DNA of 15,792 nt, taken from the NCBI GenBank assembly GCA_017558425.1, contig JAFYVD010000006.1, positions 1-15,792 on the forward strand. The letters are read 5' to 3'. The notes below the pieces were generated by a model that saw nothing but the letters and a program-made list of their open reading frames with translations, had not been told where the DNA came from and made no database searches. This document shows, in pieces, positions 6,671 to 13,202 of the stretch. The position numbers and the translations under genes were made by a program. Source of the stretch: Clostridia bacterium. GTDB taxonomy: Bacteria > Bacillota_A > Clostridia > RUG12999. How positions within the stretch are numbered: position 1 is the first letter of the stretch; each line of letters opens with the position of its first letter.

Positions 6671-6833
6671 GAGGTGAAGAAAATGGACGCAGTAAGCGGT
6701 AGTAGTGCAAAGCCTCCCAAGCGAACAACCGGCATAAACATAATCGCAGATGCGTTTGTTTTTATGCCACCCCGTTAAATTGACTTTGCATTGTACTTCT
6801 TACCTATCAAATTTTCAGTTAGGAGGAACTATA
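6671..6833 (+). promoter_or_regulatory. Structured mgtE leader RNA (possible attenuator or metal-sensing element)
   Basis: The leader has several pairable parts. GGA-c-GC (6685-6690) can pair with GC-c-TCC (6712-6717) across one C-C mismatch. GGCATAAA (6731-6738) pairs perfectly with TTTATGCC (6761-6768), and inside it CGC (6745-6747) pairs with GCG (6752-6754). CCTCC (6713-6717) is also complementary to GGAGG (6822-6826) of the mgtE ribosome binding site, exclusive with the first stem. No T-tract follows the hairpin, so it is not an intrinsic terminator. I do not recognise the conserved M-box (Mg2+ riboswitch) sequence. Base pairing is read by eye; regulation is inference. Confidence 0.45.
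6683..6778 (+). CDS. Putative 31-residue leader peptide upstream of mgtE
   Basis: A short open frame with ATG at 6683, preceded by GAGGTG (6671-6676) at 6 bases spacing. The peptide starts MDAVSGSS, contains KPPKR at residues 10-14 and ends FVFMPPR before TAA. Its second half overlaps the 6731-6768 hairpin, with the final Pro-Pro codons (6767-6772) starting at the 3' edge of that stem. It ends 55 bases before the mgtE ATG. It has no membrane segment and no family I recognise. Position, ribosome binding site and the two Pro-Pro pairs suggest a regulatory leader peptide rather than a functional protein: proline-containing leader ORFs such as mgtL sense Mg2+ through ribosome behaviour in Salmonella mgtA. 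This one is not clearly homologous to mgtL. It may also be a chance frame within a structured RNA; two AUA codons and one CGA are present. Confidence 0.45.
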   Translation: MDAVSGSSAKPPKRTTGINIIADAFVFMPPR

Positions 6834-8168
6834 ATGTTTGAAAACTCACTTTTGTTTCTTGAAGAAAAAAAGTTTGGTCAGCTCAAAACTGTTCTGATAG
6901 AATTAAACCCTGCCGATATCGCACTTTTTATGGAAGAAATTCCGCTTGAAAGTCTGCCGGTAGTGTTCAGAATTCTGCCCAAAGCTCTTGCTGCCGAAAC
7001 CTTTTCTTTTATGGAATCGGACCTTCAGGAACATCTTATTCACAGCTTCAGCGACAGTGAGCTGAAAGCCGTAATTGACGAGCTTTATCTCGACGATGCC
7101 GTTGACATTATTGAGGAAATGCCCGCCAATGTAGTTAAAAGAATTTTGCGGTCTGCCGACCCCGACACCAGGAAAATGATTAACGAAATCCTCAAATTTC
7201 CCGAGGACAGTGCCGGCAGTATTATGACTATTGAATTTGTCAGCCTTAGAAAAAAAATGACGGTCAAAGACGCACTTCGTCGCATCCGCAGAACCGGGCT
7301 TGACAAAGAAACAATTTATACCTGTTATGTCACCAGTGACCATAACAGACTTGTGGGTATCGTTACGGCAAAAGCCCTTCTTTTAGCCGACGAAGACGAC
7401 ATTATCGGCGATATTATGGAAGATAATCCCATTTACGCCGTAACCACAGACGACAAAGAAGATGTTGCAAACACGCTTCACAAATACGACTTCCTTGCTC
7501 TTCCCGTAGTTGACGAAGAACGTCGCCTGGTCGGCATCGTTACCGTCGATGACGCTATGGACGTCCTTCAGGAAGAGGCTACCGAGGATATCGAAAAGAT
7601 GGCGGCTATTCTGCCCGGCGACAAACCTTATCTCAAAACAAACGTATTCGAGCTTTTCAAAAACCGAATACCATGGTTGCTTCTTCTTATGTTGTCTGCA
7701 ACCTTCACGCAAATGATAATCCGCGTGTACGAAAGTTCACTTGCCGCACACGTAATTCTGACCTCTTTCATTCCTATGCTTATGGGTACAGGCGGTAACT
7801 CGGGAAGCCAGGCTTCTGTTACTGTTATCCGCGGACTTTCTCTTGGCGAACTGGAATTTTCAGACACCCTCAGAATTTTGTGGAAGGAAACCCGCGTTGC
7901 AATTCTTTGTGGTCTCACCCTTGCAATTGCTTCCTTTTTCAAGGTTATCTGGGTGGACGGTGCAAGTATGACAGTTTCCTTTGTGGTATCAATGACAATC
8001 CTGATGACGGTTCTCACCGCAAAAATCACCGGATGCCTGCTGCCTATGCTTGCAGATAAGCTGGGTTTTGACCCTGCAGTTATGGCAAATCCATTCATCA
8101 CAACCATCGTTGATGCCCTTTCACTCGTTATTTATTTTAACGTTGCAAGCGGAATAATCGGATTTTAA
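6834..8168 (+). CDS. mgtE: Magnesium transporter MgtE
   Basis: A 444-residue Mg2+ channel/transporter of the inner membrane. The order is standard: a helical superhelix N domain (about 1-125), a pair of CBS domains (about 130-250, including LVGIVTAKALLLADEDD and LVGIVTVDDAMDVLQEEATED), a connecting helix, then five membrane segments (about 280-444). Conserved pore motifs are MGTGGNSGSQASVTVIRGL and PFITTIVDALSLVIYF, the latter with the Asp that lines the pore in MgtE. In this family Mg2+ bound to the N and CBS domains closes the channel. The start at 6834 follows AGGAGG by 7 bases; an in-frame upstream start at 6750 lies inside the leader hairpin and is rejected. Expression may be controlled by the leader ORF and RNA just upstream. 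No clear terminator follows; the rpmE promoter begins 22 bases after the stop. Confidence 0.96.
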   Translation: MFENSLLFLEEKKFGQLKTVLIELNPADIALFMEEIPLESLPVVFRILPKALAAETFSFMESDLQEHLIHSFSDSELKAVIDELYLDDAVDIIEEMPANVVKRILRSADPDTRKMINEILKFPEDSAGSIMTIEFVSLRKKMTVKDALRRIRRTGLDKETIYTCYVTSDHNRLVGIVTAKALLLADEDDIIGDIMEDNPIYAVTTDDKEDVANTLHKYDFLALPVVDEERRLVGIVTVDDAMDVLQEEATEDIEKMAAILPGDKPYLKTNVFELFKNRIPWLLLLMLSATFTQMIIRVYESSLAAHVILTSFIPMLMGTGGNSGSQASVTVIRGLSLGELEFSDTLRILWKETRVAILCGLTLAIASFFKVIWVDGASMTVSFVVSMTILMTVLTAKITGCLLPMLADKLGFDPAVMANPFITTIVDALSLVIYFNVASGIIGF

Positions 8169-8190
8169 ATAAAAAAATTTAAAAAAACAC

Positions 8191-8219
8191 TTGATTTTTC
8201 ATTTTCATTGTGGTATAAT
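8191..8219 (+). promoter_or_regulatory. Sigma-A promoter for rpmE
   Basis: TTGATT (8191-8196) and TATAAT (8214-8219) are spaced by 17 bases, with an extended TGG before the -10. The start point is near 8226, leaving a leader of about 34 bases. Confidence 0.7.
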
Positions 8220-8259
8220 ATTAACATATTTACGACTATAACCGGAAGGAGTGTATATA

Positions 8260-8466
8260 ATGAAGGCAGGAATTCATCCCGATTACAAACCTACACAGAT
8301 AAAATGTGCTTGCGGAGAAGTTATTGACACATGCTCCACAAAAGACGATATCCGTGTTGAAATCTGTTCTAAATGCCATCCGTTCTTCACCGGCAAACAG
8401 AAACTTGTTGACACCGGCGGACGTGTTGAAAAATTCAGAAAGAAATTCAACCTGGCAGAAAAGTAA
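8260..8466 (+). CDS. rpmE: 50S ribosomal protein L31 (zinc-binding type)
   Basis: A 68-residue ribosomal protein of the large subunit. [11 protein letters not shown] at the start, [13 protein letters not shown] in the middle and [10 protein letters not shown] at the end are diagnostic. Cys16, Cys18, Cys36 and Cys39 form the zinc site (CxC plus CxxC), marking the zinc-containing form rather than the Cys-free paralogue made under zinc limitation. ATG 8260 follows GAAGGAG; an in-frame GTG at 8251 abuts that site and is rejected. It is transcribed alone, with its own promoter and terminator. Its length is normal. Confidence 0.97.
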   Translation: MKAGIHPDYKPTQIKCACGEVIDTCSTKDDIRVEICSKCHPFFTGKQKLVDTGGRVEKFRKKFNLAEK

Positions 8467-8484
8467 TTTGTTACAGAACACTAA

Positions 8485-8514
8485 AATGCGTTTGGACATC
8501 CAAACGCATTTTTT
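8485..8514 (+). terminator. Rho-independent terminator of rpmE
   Basis: An 11-base perfect stem AATGCGTTTGG (8485-8495) / CCAAACGCATT (8500-8510) with loop ACAT, running into a T-tract to 8514. It starts 18 bases after the rpmE stop. Confidence 0.92.
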
Positions 8515-8561
8515 ATTTTATAAGAAATTGCGCGCGGCGTTCGCGATTTTGCATATTATGT

Positions 8562-8599
8562 AAAAACCGCAGCCGTTTTATGTAACCGCTGCGGTTTTT
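8562..8599. terminator. Bidirectional terminator facing the Asn-rich ORF and rpmE
   Basis: A perfect 12-base stem AAAAACCGCAGC (8562-8573) / GCTGCGGTTTTT (8588-8599) with a 14-base loop. Read on the minus strand it ends in five T, 10 bases after the stop of the Asn-rich ORF at 8610. On the plus strand it is a second backstop after rpmE. Confidence 0.85.
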
Positions 8600-8609
8600 C
8601 ATTTCGCTT

Positions 8610-8723
8610 TTATCTGTTGTTGTCGTCTTTTTTGTTTTCGTTCTTGTTGTTATTCTGATTTTTGTTGTCGTTTTTGTTCTGGTTCTGGTTGTTTTTGTTT
8701 TCGTTGTTATTTTTGTTATTCAT
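8610..8723 (-). CDS. 37-residue asparagine-rich small protein, function unknown
   Basis: A small ORF, ATG 8723 to TAA 8610. It starts MNNKNNNENKNNQNQ and ends NENKKDDNNR. By count 20 of 37 residues are Asn, 7 Lys, 3 Gln, 3 Asp, 2 Glu and 1 Arg. It has no hydrophobic residue beyond the initiator Met and is surely disordered. AGGGTGAT (perfect GGTGAT core) sits 4 bases before the start, and a strong terminator follows 10 bases after the stop, so it looks expressed. It lies 52 bases after the membrane-anchored protein gene and may be co-transcribed with it or read from its own weak promoter. I know no function for such peptides. An alternative is a purine-rich low-complexity RNA end without a coding role. 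Confidence 0.55.
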   Translation of the reverse strand: MNNKNNNENKNNQNQNKNDNKNQNNNKNENKKDDNNR

Positions 8724-8740
8724 TTTTATCACCCTGCGTT

Positions 8741-8770
8741 AGTATGTGCAGAGTTTTTTCAAATATTCAA
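8741..8770 (-). promoter_or_regulatory. Weak candidate promoter for the Asn-rich ORF
   Basis: On the minus strand, TTGAAT (8770-8765) and CATACT (8746-8741) are spaced by 18 bases. Downstream, GCAG of the ribosome binding region (8732-8737) can pair with CTCTGC (8753-8748), a hairpin that could mask the site in transcripts reading through from the upstream gene. Confidence 0.25.
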
Positions 8771-8775
8771 AATTT

Positions 8776-9534
8776 TTATTCAACGTACGGTCTTATCTGG
8801 TCAACATACTTTCTGGCAATGGCCATACACTGGCTCCATTGTGCCCCCGTAATACTGCTCCTCGCAACACTTATCATTTCCGACCTGGACATACCGCTTG
8901 CCACCATATCCGCAATTTGTTTGGAGGTGAAATTGGATTTCACCATAGAAATAACAGCCTGCTTATCAGAATAGGAAACCATCGACGCCATTTTGTACGC
9001 AAGGTTTGAATCCTTCATAACCCTTTCCAAAACCTCGCTGTCGGAAAGTCGTTTTCCGGAGGCTGCAGAGCCTGAACCGGTTCCGGTACCACCACTGTTT
9101 TTCTTGCCGGTCTCTTTCTTTATGGTTGCAGCAAACCCATTTTTTTCATTCTCTTTTTTGGAGGTTGACAAGGCACCTTCTTTGATGTCCAATTTTCCCT
9201 CTTCTGTCAAAGAATCTTTTTTAGTTTCTTTCTTGTCTGTTTTCTTATCCGAGGACTTTTTTTCTCCTTTGGTTCCTTCAGAATGTTCCGTTTCGCCCTC
9301 ATCTATATACTCTTCCGAGTTCTTCCCCGCGAGCCCATCGAGGATTGCCTGAACCTTAATCCCCTCTTCATTTTCTTCCGTGCCCTCGGTTTTTTCACTG
9401 TTGCTCAACGCCGTCAATGCATTTTTCATAACATATTCATCAAAAATGTAATTCACTGCGCATCTGTATCCAACATATCCGGCAATCACAAAAACTGCTA
9501 TCACTACAAATGTGATTGTCAATTTCTTTTTCAT
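8776..9534 (-). CDS. Membrane-anchored protein with charged linker and helical C-terminal domain, unknown function
   Basis: A 252-residue protein I do not recognise. Residues 5-22 (LTITFVVIAVFVIAGYVG) form one membrane segment after MKKK, so it is an uncleaved anchor with the rest probably outside. Residues about 45-145 are a disordered linker rich in Lys, Glu, Ser and Thr, followed by a Gly/Ser hinge GGTGTGSGSAASG (148-160). Residues 161-252 form a compact, mostly helical domain (SDSEVLERVMKDSNLAYKMA, then SYSDKQAVISMVKSNFTSKQ, then MSRSEMISVARSSITGAQW). Its ATG overlaps the stop of the glycosyltransferase gene as ATGA (9531-9534), so the two are translationally coupled, third in an operon with murA. 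A role in envelope assembly or a partner of the glycosyltransferase is inferred from position only. Confidence 0.7.
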   Translation of the reverse strand: MKKKLTITFVVIAVFVIAGYVGYRCAVNYIFDEYVMKNALTALSNSEKTEGTEENEEGIKVQAILDGLAGKNSEEYIDEGETEHSEGTKGEKKSSDKKTDKKETKKDSLTEEGKLDIKEGALSTSKKENEKNGFAATIKKETGKKNSGGTGTGSGSAASGKRLSDSEVLERVMKDSNLAYKMASMVSYSDKQAVISMVKSNFTSKQIADMVASGMSRSEMISVARSSITGAQWSQCMAIARKYVDQIRPYVE

Positions 9535-10640
9535 TTTTCATTCCCCTTTTCGAGTGAAAGTATGAAATCGCCTATGTTCTTCGCGGCATCCGGTTTTGAC
9601 AGCCTTTTAGCCGCATTTTCAAGCTCGCTTTTTCTCTCGGTGTCGTTAAAATAAATATTGAGCGCATCCTCCACCGTGAAAGATTTTGTGGTATACAGTC
9701 CCGCTCCGTTATTCACCAAGAACTCTACATTTCTGTATTCCTGTCCCGGTATAGGATCCACAAACACCATAGGAAGCTGTTTGCACAGGCTTTCGGTGAC
9801 GCTGAGGCCTCCCGGTTTTGTAACTATACAGTCTGCCGCATCCATCAACCTGTCAACATTGCTGATGAATCCATAGGTTTTAAAACGTTTTTTCAGCGAC
9901 GCCCTGTCAATCAGCGCTCTCGCTCTTTTGTTATTTCCACAGCACACTGCAACATTGCAGTCCACCTGAGTTTTGTCAATTTCTCTTATCAGCGAAAAGA
10001 TGTTGCCATATCCCATACTGCCCATCATCACAAAAACAAGAGGTTTATCCACATCAAATCCCAGTTCCGCTTTAGCCTCCGCTTTGTCTTTTTTCTCGGA
10101 GAATTTCATATCCACCGGAATCCCCAGCGGCAAAAGTCTGTCTTTTTCAATCCCCTTGCGGCAGGCAAGCGGTATCAGGCTTTTATCGGCAATAATGTAA
10201 TAATCGAGGTCGGTGTTTTCCCATTTCGGGTGCAATGTATAGTCGGTAACTATACCAAGGGTTTTCAGCCCTTTGCGTCCTTTCATTTCGGACAAAATCT
10301 GCGCCGCAAAAAGATGCGCCGCCACCACAACATCAATTTTATTTTCTTTTATATAGTTTTCAAATTTATATTTTATAATATTGTTTATTTCCGCCACAAT
10401 TTCCATCCAGCCGTTTTTTCCCATATCCGCATAATCGTACTGTTTTCCGTAATAGCGAGGAATTTTGCCTGCGGCAAAAAGATATGCTTTGGATACAGCT
10501 TTGCAAAGTGCCGGACTTATAAATCCGTAAACATCAAGAAAAAATGTTTCCACACCGCGGCTGTTTAAATATTTCTCCACAGCCTTGGCACTGCTGGTGT
10601 GCCCCTGACCGGTGGAAACAGTTAAAAACAAAACCCTCAT
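9531..10640 (-). CDS. MGDG synthase / UgtP-like diacylglycerol glycosyltransferase (GT28)
   Basis: A 369-residue glycosyltransferase of the monogalactosyldiacylglycerol synthase / processive diacylglycerol glucosyltransferase group. These enzymes add glucose or galactose from UDP-sugar to diacylglycerol on the inner face of the membrane, supplying glycolipids and lipoteichoic acid anchors. The N-terminal domain has VSTGQGHTSSAKAVEKYL with the glycine-rich loop (11-14), then VVAAHLFAA and GIVTDYTLHPKW. The C-terminal donor domain has FVMMGSMGYGNI (203-214), TKPGGLSVTESL (274-285) and VDPIPGQEYRN, the UDP-binding signature. It has no membrane span and is presumably peripheral. ATG 10640 follows AAAGGAG, which overlaps the murA end (17-base gap). 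Which sugar and acceptor it uses cannot be read from the sequence. Confidence 0.88.
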   Translation of the reverse strand: MRVLFLTVSTGQGHTSSAKAVEKYLNSRGVETFFLDVYGFISPALCKAVSKAYLFAAGKIPRYYGKQYDYADMGKNGWMEIVAEINNIIKYKFENYIKENKIDVVVAAHLFAAQILSEMKGRKGLKTLGIVTDYTLHPKWENTDLDYYIIADKSLIPLACRKGIEKDRLLPLGIPVDMKFSEKKDKAEAKAELGFDVDKPLVFVMMGSMGYGNIFSLIREIDKTQVDCNVAVCCGNNKRARALIDRASLKKRFKTYGFISNVDRLMDAADCIVTKPGGLSVTESLCKQLPMVFVDPIPGQEYRNVEFLVNNGAGLYTTKSFTVEDALNIYFNDTERKSELENAAKRLSKPDAAKNIGDFILSLEKGNEK

Positions 10641-10657
10641 AGATTGTTGCTCCTTTT

Positions 10658-11905
10658 TTAGTCAATCCTGACGATATTCGCCCCTATCCGACTCAATTTC
10701 TTTTCTATATTATCATATCCTCTGACTATATATCCGTCATCTTCAATTACCGTCTGTCCTTCCGCCACAAGTCCGGCTATTATCAGTGCCGCTCCGGCAC
10801 GAAGGTCGGTTGCCCTGACCCTTGCTCCCGAAAGCTTTTCCACGCCTTCAACCACAGCGGTTCTTCCCTCTGTTTTTATACTTGCACCCATTCTGCCAAG
10901 CTCGCCGGCGTGCATAAATCTGTTTTCAAAAATGGTTTCGGTAATAATGCTCGTACCCTTCGCCACGCTGGCCAGCGCCATAAACTGAGCCTGCATATCC
11001 GTTGGAAATCCCGGAAACGGCAAAGTTTTAACGTCCTGACATTTCAGCGGTTTATCAACATAAATATTAACGCTGTCACCATATTCTTTTATTTCAGCTC
11101 CCGCTTCACAAAGTTTTGCAATTACAGGTTTGATATGAACGGGTATAACATTTTTCACAGTAACATTGCCGCCCGTCACAGCCACAGCCGCCATAATAGT
11201 CCCCGCCTCAATTCTGTCGGGAATTATGGTATAATCTGTGCCCTTCAGTTTTTTCACACCGGTCACCGTTATGGTGCCTGTACCGGCTCCGCGCACATCT
11301 CCGCCCATGGCATTGATGAAACCTGCAAGGTCGGAAATTTCCGGCTCTGTTGCCGCATTTTCAATAACGGTTTTCCCTTCTGCAAGGCTTGCCGCCATCA
11401 TAAGATTTTCAGTTGCACCAACTGACGGAAAATCAAGATAGATTTTCGCCCCTGTGAGTTTCTTTGCCGTCAGGCTAATGTAGCCGTTGCCCGACTCCAC
11501 CTCCGCACCCAGAAGTTCGAACCCTTTCAGGTGCAAATCAAGTGGTCTTGTGCCTATCGCACAGCCTCCCGGCATACAGATTTTAGCATATCCCAACCGT
11601 GCAAGCAATGGTGCCGCCACCAGAAAGGACGCTCTCAGCGAACTGGTGAGTTCGTAGGGGGCATAGGACTCAAGAGTTTTTTCCGAATTAACCGTTACGG
11701 TTTTTACCCGATGGGTCACCTCACAACCCGCAAACTTTAAAATCTCATTCATTTTTGCCACATCGCTGAGCTTCGGGATTCCTCGAATAACACATTCTCC
11801 GCCGGACAGCATAGATGCCGCAAGTATTGGCAAGGCGGCATTTTTGGCGCCGTCAACCGATATGCTTCCCTCCAGGAACGGGGTTTTATTTACAACAAAT
11901 TCCAT
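10658..11905 (-). CDS. murA: UDP-N-acetylglucosamine 1-carboxyvinyltransferase MurA
   Basis: A 415-residue cytoplasmic enzyme that transfers enolpyruvate from phosphoenolpyruvate to UDP-GlcNAc, the first committed step of peptidoglycan synthesis and the target of fosfomycin. The N-terminal VDGAKNAALPILAAS holds the conserved Lys21-Asn22. Cys115 in MPGGCAIGTRPLDLH is the catalytic Cys that fosfomycin alkylates, so sensitivity at this residue is expected. Later marks are PSVGATENLMMAA, PDRIEAGT and FPTDMQAQFMALA, with the C-terminal LRAGAALIIAGLVAEG. Length is normal. ATG 11905 is preceded by AAAGGG with 6 bases spacing. First gene of the operon with the glycolipid synthase and the anchored protein. 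Firmicutes often carry two copies (MurAA/MurAB); which one this is cannot be decided here. Confidence 0.96.
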   Translation of the reverse strand: MEFVVNKTPFLEGSISVDGAKNAALPILAASMLSGGECVIRGIPKLSDVAKMNEILKFAGCEVTHRVKTVTVNSEKTLESYAPYELTSSLRASFLVAAPLLARLGYAKICMPGGCAIGTRPLDLHLKGFELLGAEVESGNGYISLTAKKLTGAKIYLDFPSVGATENLMMAASLAEGKTVIENAATEPEISDLAGFINAMGGDVRGAGTGTITVTGVKKLKGTDYTIIPDRIEAGTIMAAVAVTGGNVTVKNVIPVHIKPVIAKLCEAGAEIKEYGDSVNIYVDKPLKCQDVKTLPFPGFPTDMQAQFMALASVAKGTSIITETIFENRFMHAGELGRMGASIKTEGRTAVVEGVEKLSGARVRATDLRAGAALIIAGLVAEGQTVIEDDGYIVRGYDNIEKKLSRIGANIVRID

Positions 11906-12055
11906 ATTTTTCCCTTTCAGAAATCTTTTTTATTTTTATTATTAGATTCCCGAAAGGATTTATGTAATTAGTTTTTTGACTTAGCTTAACTGTTTAGCCG
12001 TTTTTTCATTTTACACACCATTGTAGCATAATATGAAATTATAACCGGTTTTATC

Positions 12056-12105
12056 GTTGTTTGTCCTTTTACGAATTCACTATGGTAAACACTTTCACAA
12101 ACAAC
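12056..12105. repeat. Inverted repeat with nested stem upstream of murA and the phosphatase gene
   Basis: GTTGTTTGT (12056-12064) and ACAAACAAC (12097-12105) are exact inverted copies. Inside, TTTAC (12068-12072) pairs with GTAAA (12085-12089). On the plus strand a T-rich tract follows. It could be an operator or a weak hairpin; there is no plus-strand gene before it to terminate. Confidence 0.4.
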
Positions 12106-12164
12106 ATTTTTATTTTCTTTTTTATATTGTACTACATTTTTTATGCAAAATCAATTAAATTTTA

Positions 12165-12193
12165 TTGAATTTTTATCAAAAGTATTATATACT
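12165..12193 (+). promoter_or_regulatory. Candidate promoter for the histidine phosphatase gene
   Basis: TTGAAT (12165-12170) and TATACT (12188-12193) are spaced by 17 bases. The start would fall near 12200, on the AAGGTGAT ribosome binding site itself, which is awkward, so another start point further upstream is possible. Confidence 0.35.
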
Positions 12194-12210
12194 GTTTAAA
12201 GGTGATTAAT

Positions 12211-12879
12211 TTGAAAAAAACAAGATTTATTGTTGTGCGTCACGGCGAAGCAGAAGGTAATATCATACGCATTTTCCACGGCCAGTACAACTCAGCACTC
12301 ACAAAAGACGGGCACCTTCAGGCAGAGCGTGCCGCAATTTATTTAAAAGATTTTAAAATCGACAGACTCTATTCCAGCGACTTAAACCGCACCCTCGACA
12401 CCGCACGGCACATTGCAAAATACCACCCGCTTGAAATTGTGCAGAAGGCCGAACTCCGCGAAATTGATGGTGGAAAGTGGGAAAATGTTCCCTGGGACGA
12501 TTTGCCGGCAATGTTCCCTGAAAGCTACAGTTTTTGGGAGAACGACATTGCCCGCACCGTTATGCCGGATGGCGAAAGCGTTGTGGAGATGTTCAATCGT
12601 ACAAAAGCAGCTTTTGACGAAATCGCAAGTGCTCACCCCGGCGAAACTGTTTGCGTGGTGACTCACGGAACGGTATTACGCGCACTTTTGTGTCTGTGGC
12701 GCAATCTGCCTCTTTCGCAGATGCAAAATGTGCCATGGTTTGACAACGCATCCATCACAATTGTGGACTATGCAGGTTCGGAGTGCAAACTGGTTGAGGA
12801 AGGCATCAGCAGCCATCTCGAAGGCATCAGCACCTTCGGCAAACAGAATTGGTGGCAGCGCTACAGCGAAAATACATAA
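12211..12879 (+). CDS. Histidine phosphatase superfamily protein (phosphoglycerate mutase-like)
   Basis: A 222-residue phosphatase of the histidine acid phosphatase branch I (GpmB/CobC-like). FIVVRHGEAEGN carries the RHG motif with His11 as the residue that takes the phosphate. LYSSDLNRTLDTARHIAK holds the second Arg (60), LREIDGGKWEN the acidic residue (Glu84), and VVTHGTVLRALL the second His (152). The family includes cofactor-dependent mutases and phosphatases for sugar, nucleotide or cobalamin intermediates; the substrate here is unknown. The start is a TTG at 12211, 4 bases after the AAGGTGAT site; the in-frame GTG at 12202 lies inside that site and is rejected. It stands alone, divergent from murA and convergent with rpmB. 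It ends 11 bases before the shared hairpin. Confidence 0.88.
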   Translation: MKKTRFIVVRHGEAEGNIIRIFHGQYNSALTKDGHLQAERAAIYLKDFKIDRLYSSDLNRTLDTARHIAKYHPLEIVQKAELREIDGGKWENVPWDDLPAMFPESYSFWENDIARTVMPDGESVVEMFNRTKAAFDEIASAHPGETVCVVTHGTVLRALLCLWRNLPLSQMQNVPWFDNASITIVDYAGSECKLVEEGISSHLEGISTFGKQNWWQRYSENT

Positions 12880-12890
12880 CTCTATCTGCT

Positions 12891-12922
12891 AAAAAAATAA
12901 GGCTTCCCTTTTGGGAAGCCTT
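12891..12922 (-). terminator. Rho-independent terminator of rpmB (weakly bidirectional)
   Basis: A perfect 10-base stem AAGGCTTCCC (12899-12908) / GGGAAGCCTT (12913-12922) with loop TTTT. On the minus strand it runs into TTATTTTTTT (12900-12891). On the plus strand only AAATTCT follows, so it terminates the phosphatase gene less well. Confidence 0.88.
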
Positions 12923-12943
12923 AAATTCTACCTATAATAACTA

Positions 12944-13132
12944 TTATACGGCTCTTTCAACTTTACCTGAACGTAAGCAACGTGTGCATACATGCAATTT
13001 CTTAGGTGTACCGTTAACGATTGCTCTTACGCTTCTGATATTGGGTTTCCATGTACGATTGGAACGTCTGTGCGAGTGGCTCACTTTAATTCCGAATACT
13101 ACACTTTTACCGCATACTTCACATTTTGCCAT
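12944..13132 (-). CDS. rpmB: 50S ribosomal protein L28 (zinc-binding type)
   Basis: A 62-residue protein of the large ribosomal subunit. MAKCEVCGKSVVFGIKVSHS, then SNRTWKPNIRSVRA and HVCTRCLRSGKVERAV, are typical of the Gram-positive L28. Cys4, Cys7, Cys49 and Cys52 form the two CxxC zinc knuckles. The ATG at 13132 follows a full GGAGGTG site by 9 bases; a GTG at 13144 lies inside that site and is rejected. It has its own promoter and terminator. Length is normal. Confidence 0.97.
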   Translation of the reverse strand: MAKCEVCGKSVVFGIKVSHSHRRSNRTWKPNIRSVRAIVNGTPKKLHVCTRCLRSGKVERAV

Positions 13133-13173
13133 AATATATGACACCTCCTTGAGATTGTTAACGCAATGTAAAT

Positions 13174-13202
13174 ATTATATCAAACAAACATCTATATTGC
13201 AA
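13174..13202 (-). promoter_or_regulatory. Sigma-A promoter for rpmB
   Basis: On the minus strand, TTGCAA (13202-13197) and a perfect TATAAT (13179-13174) are spaced by 17 bases. The start near 13167 leaves a leader of about 35 bases. Confidence 0.6.

Larger units (their letters stand above)
11906..12210. other. 305-base AT-rich intergenic region between divergent murA and phosphatase genes
   Basis: No convincing gene is seen in it. On the minus side a candidate murA promoter is the extended -10 TGCTACAAT (12028-12020) with no good -35; TATAAT (12043-12038) is an alternative. That puts a leader of over 100 bases before murA. A long inverted repeat lies at 12056-12105. No T-box or riboswitch signature was recognised. 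Confidence 0.5.

Noticed and set aside
6660..6780. M-box, c-di-GMP-I or manganese riboswitch upstream of mgtE
   Set aside because: The conserved M-box core (GTTAGGTGAGGCTCC-like) is absent. GCAAAGCC resembles part of the c-di-GMP-I core, but the matching stems and GAAA loop were not found. No other class was recognised by eye; a covariance model search would settle it.
6750..6833. Longer MgtE start at 6750
   Set aside because: It lies inside the leader hairpin without a ribosome binding site, while the ATG at 6834 has AGGAGG at 7 bases and gives the normal MgtE N-terminus.
8600..8720. CRISPR-like or tandem repeat in the TTGTT-rich stretch
   Set aside because: The repetition comes from Asn and Lys codons of the small ORF; there are no regular repeat units or spacers.
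12070..12109. 12-codon minus-strand ORF inside the inverted repeat upstream of murA
   Set aside because: No ribosome binding site, and the frame is explained by AT-rich sequence.
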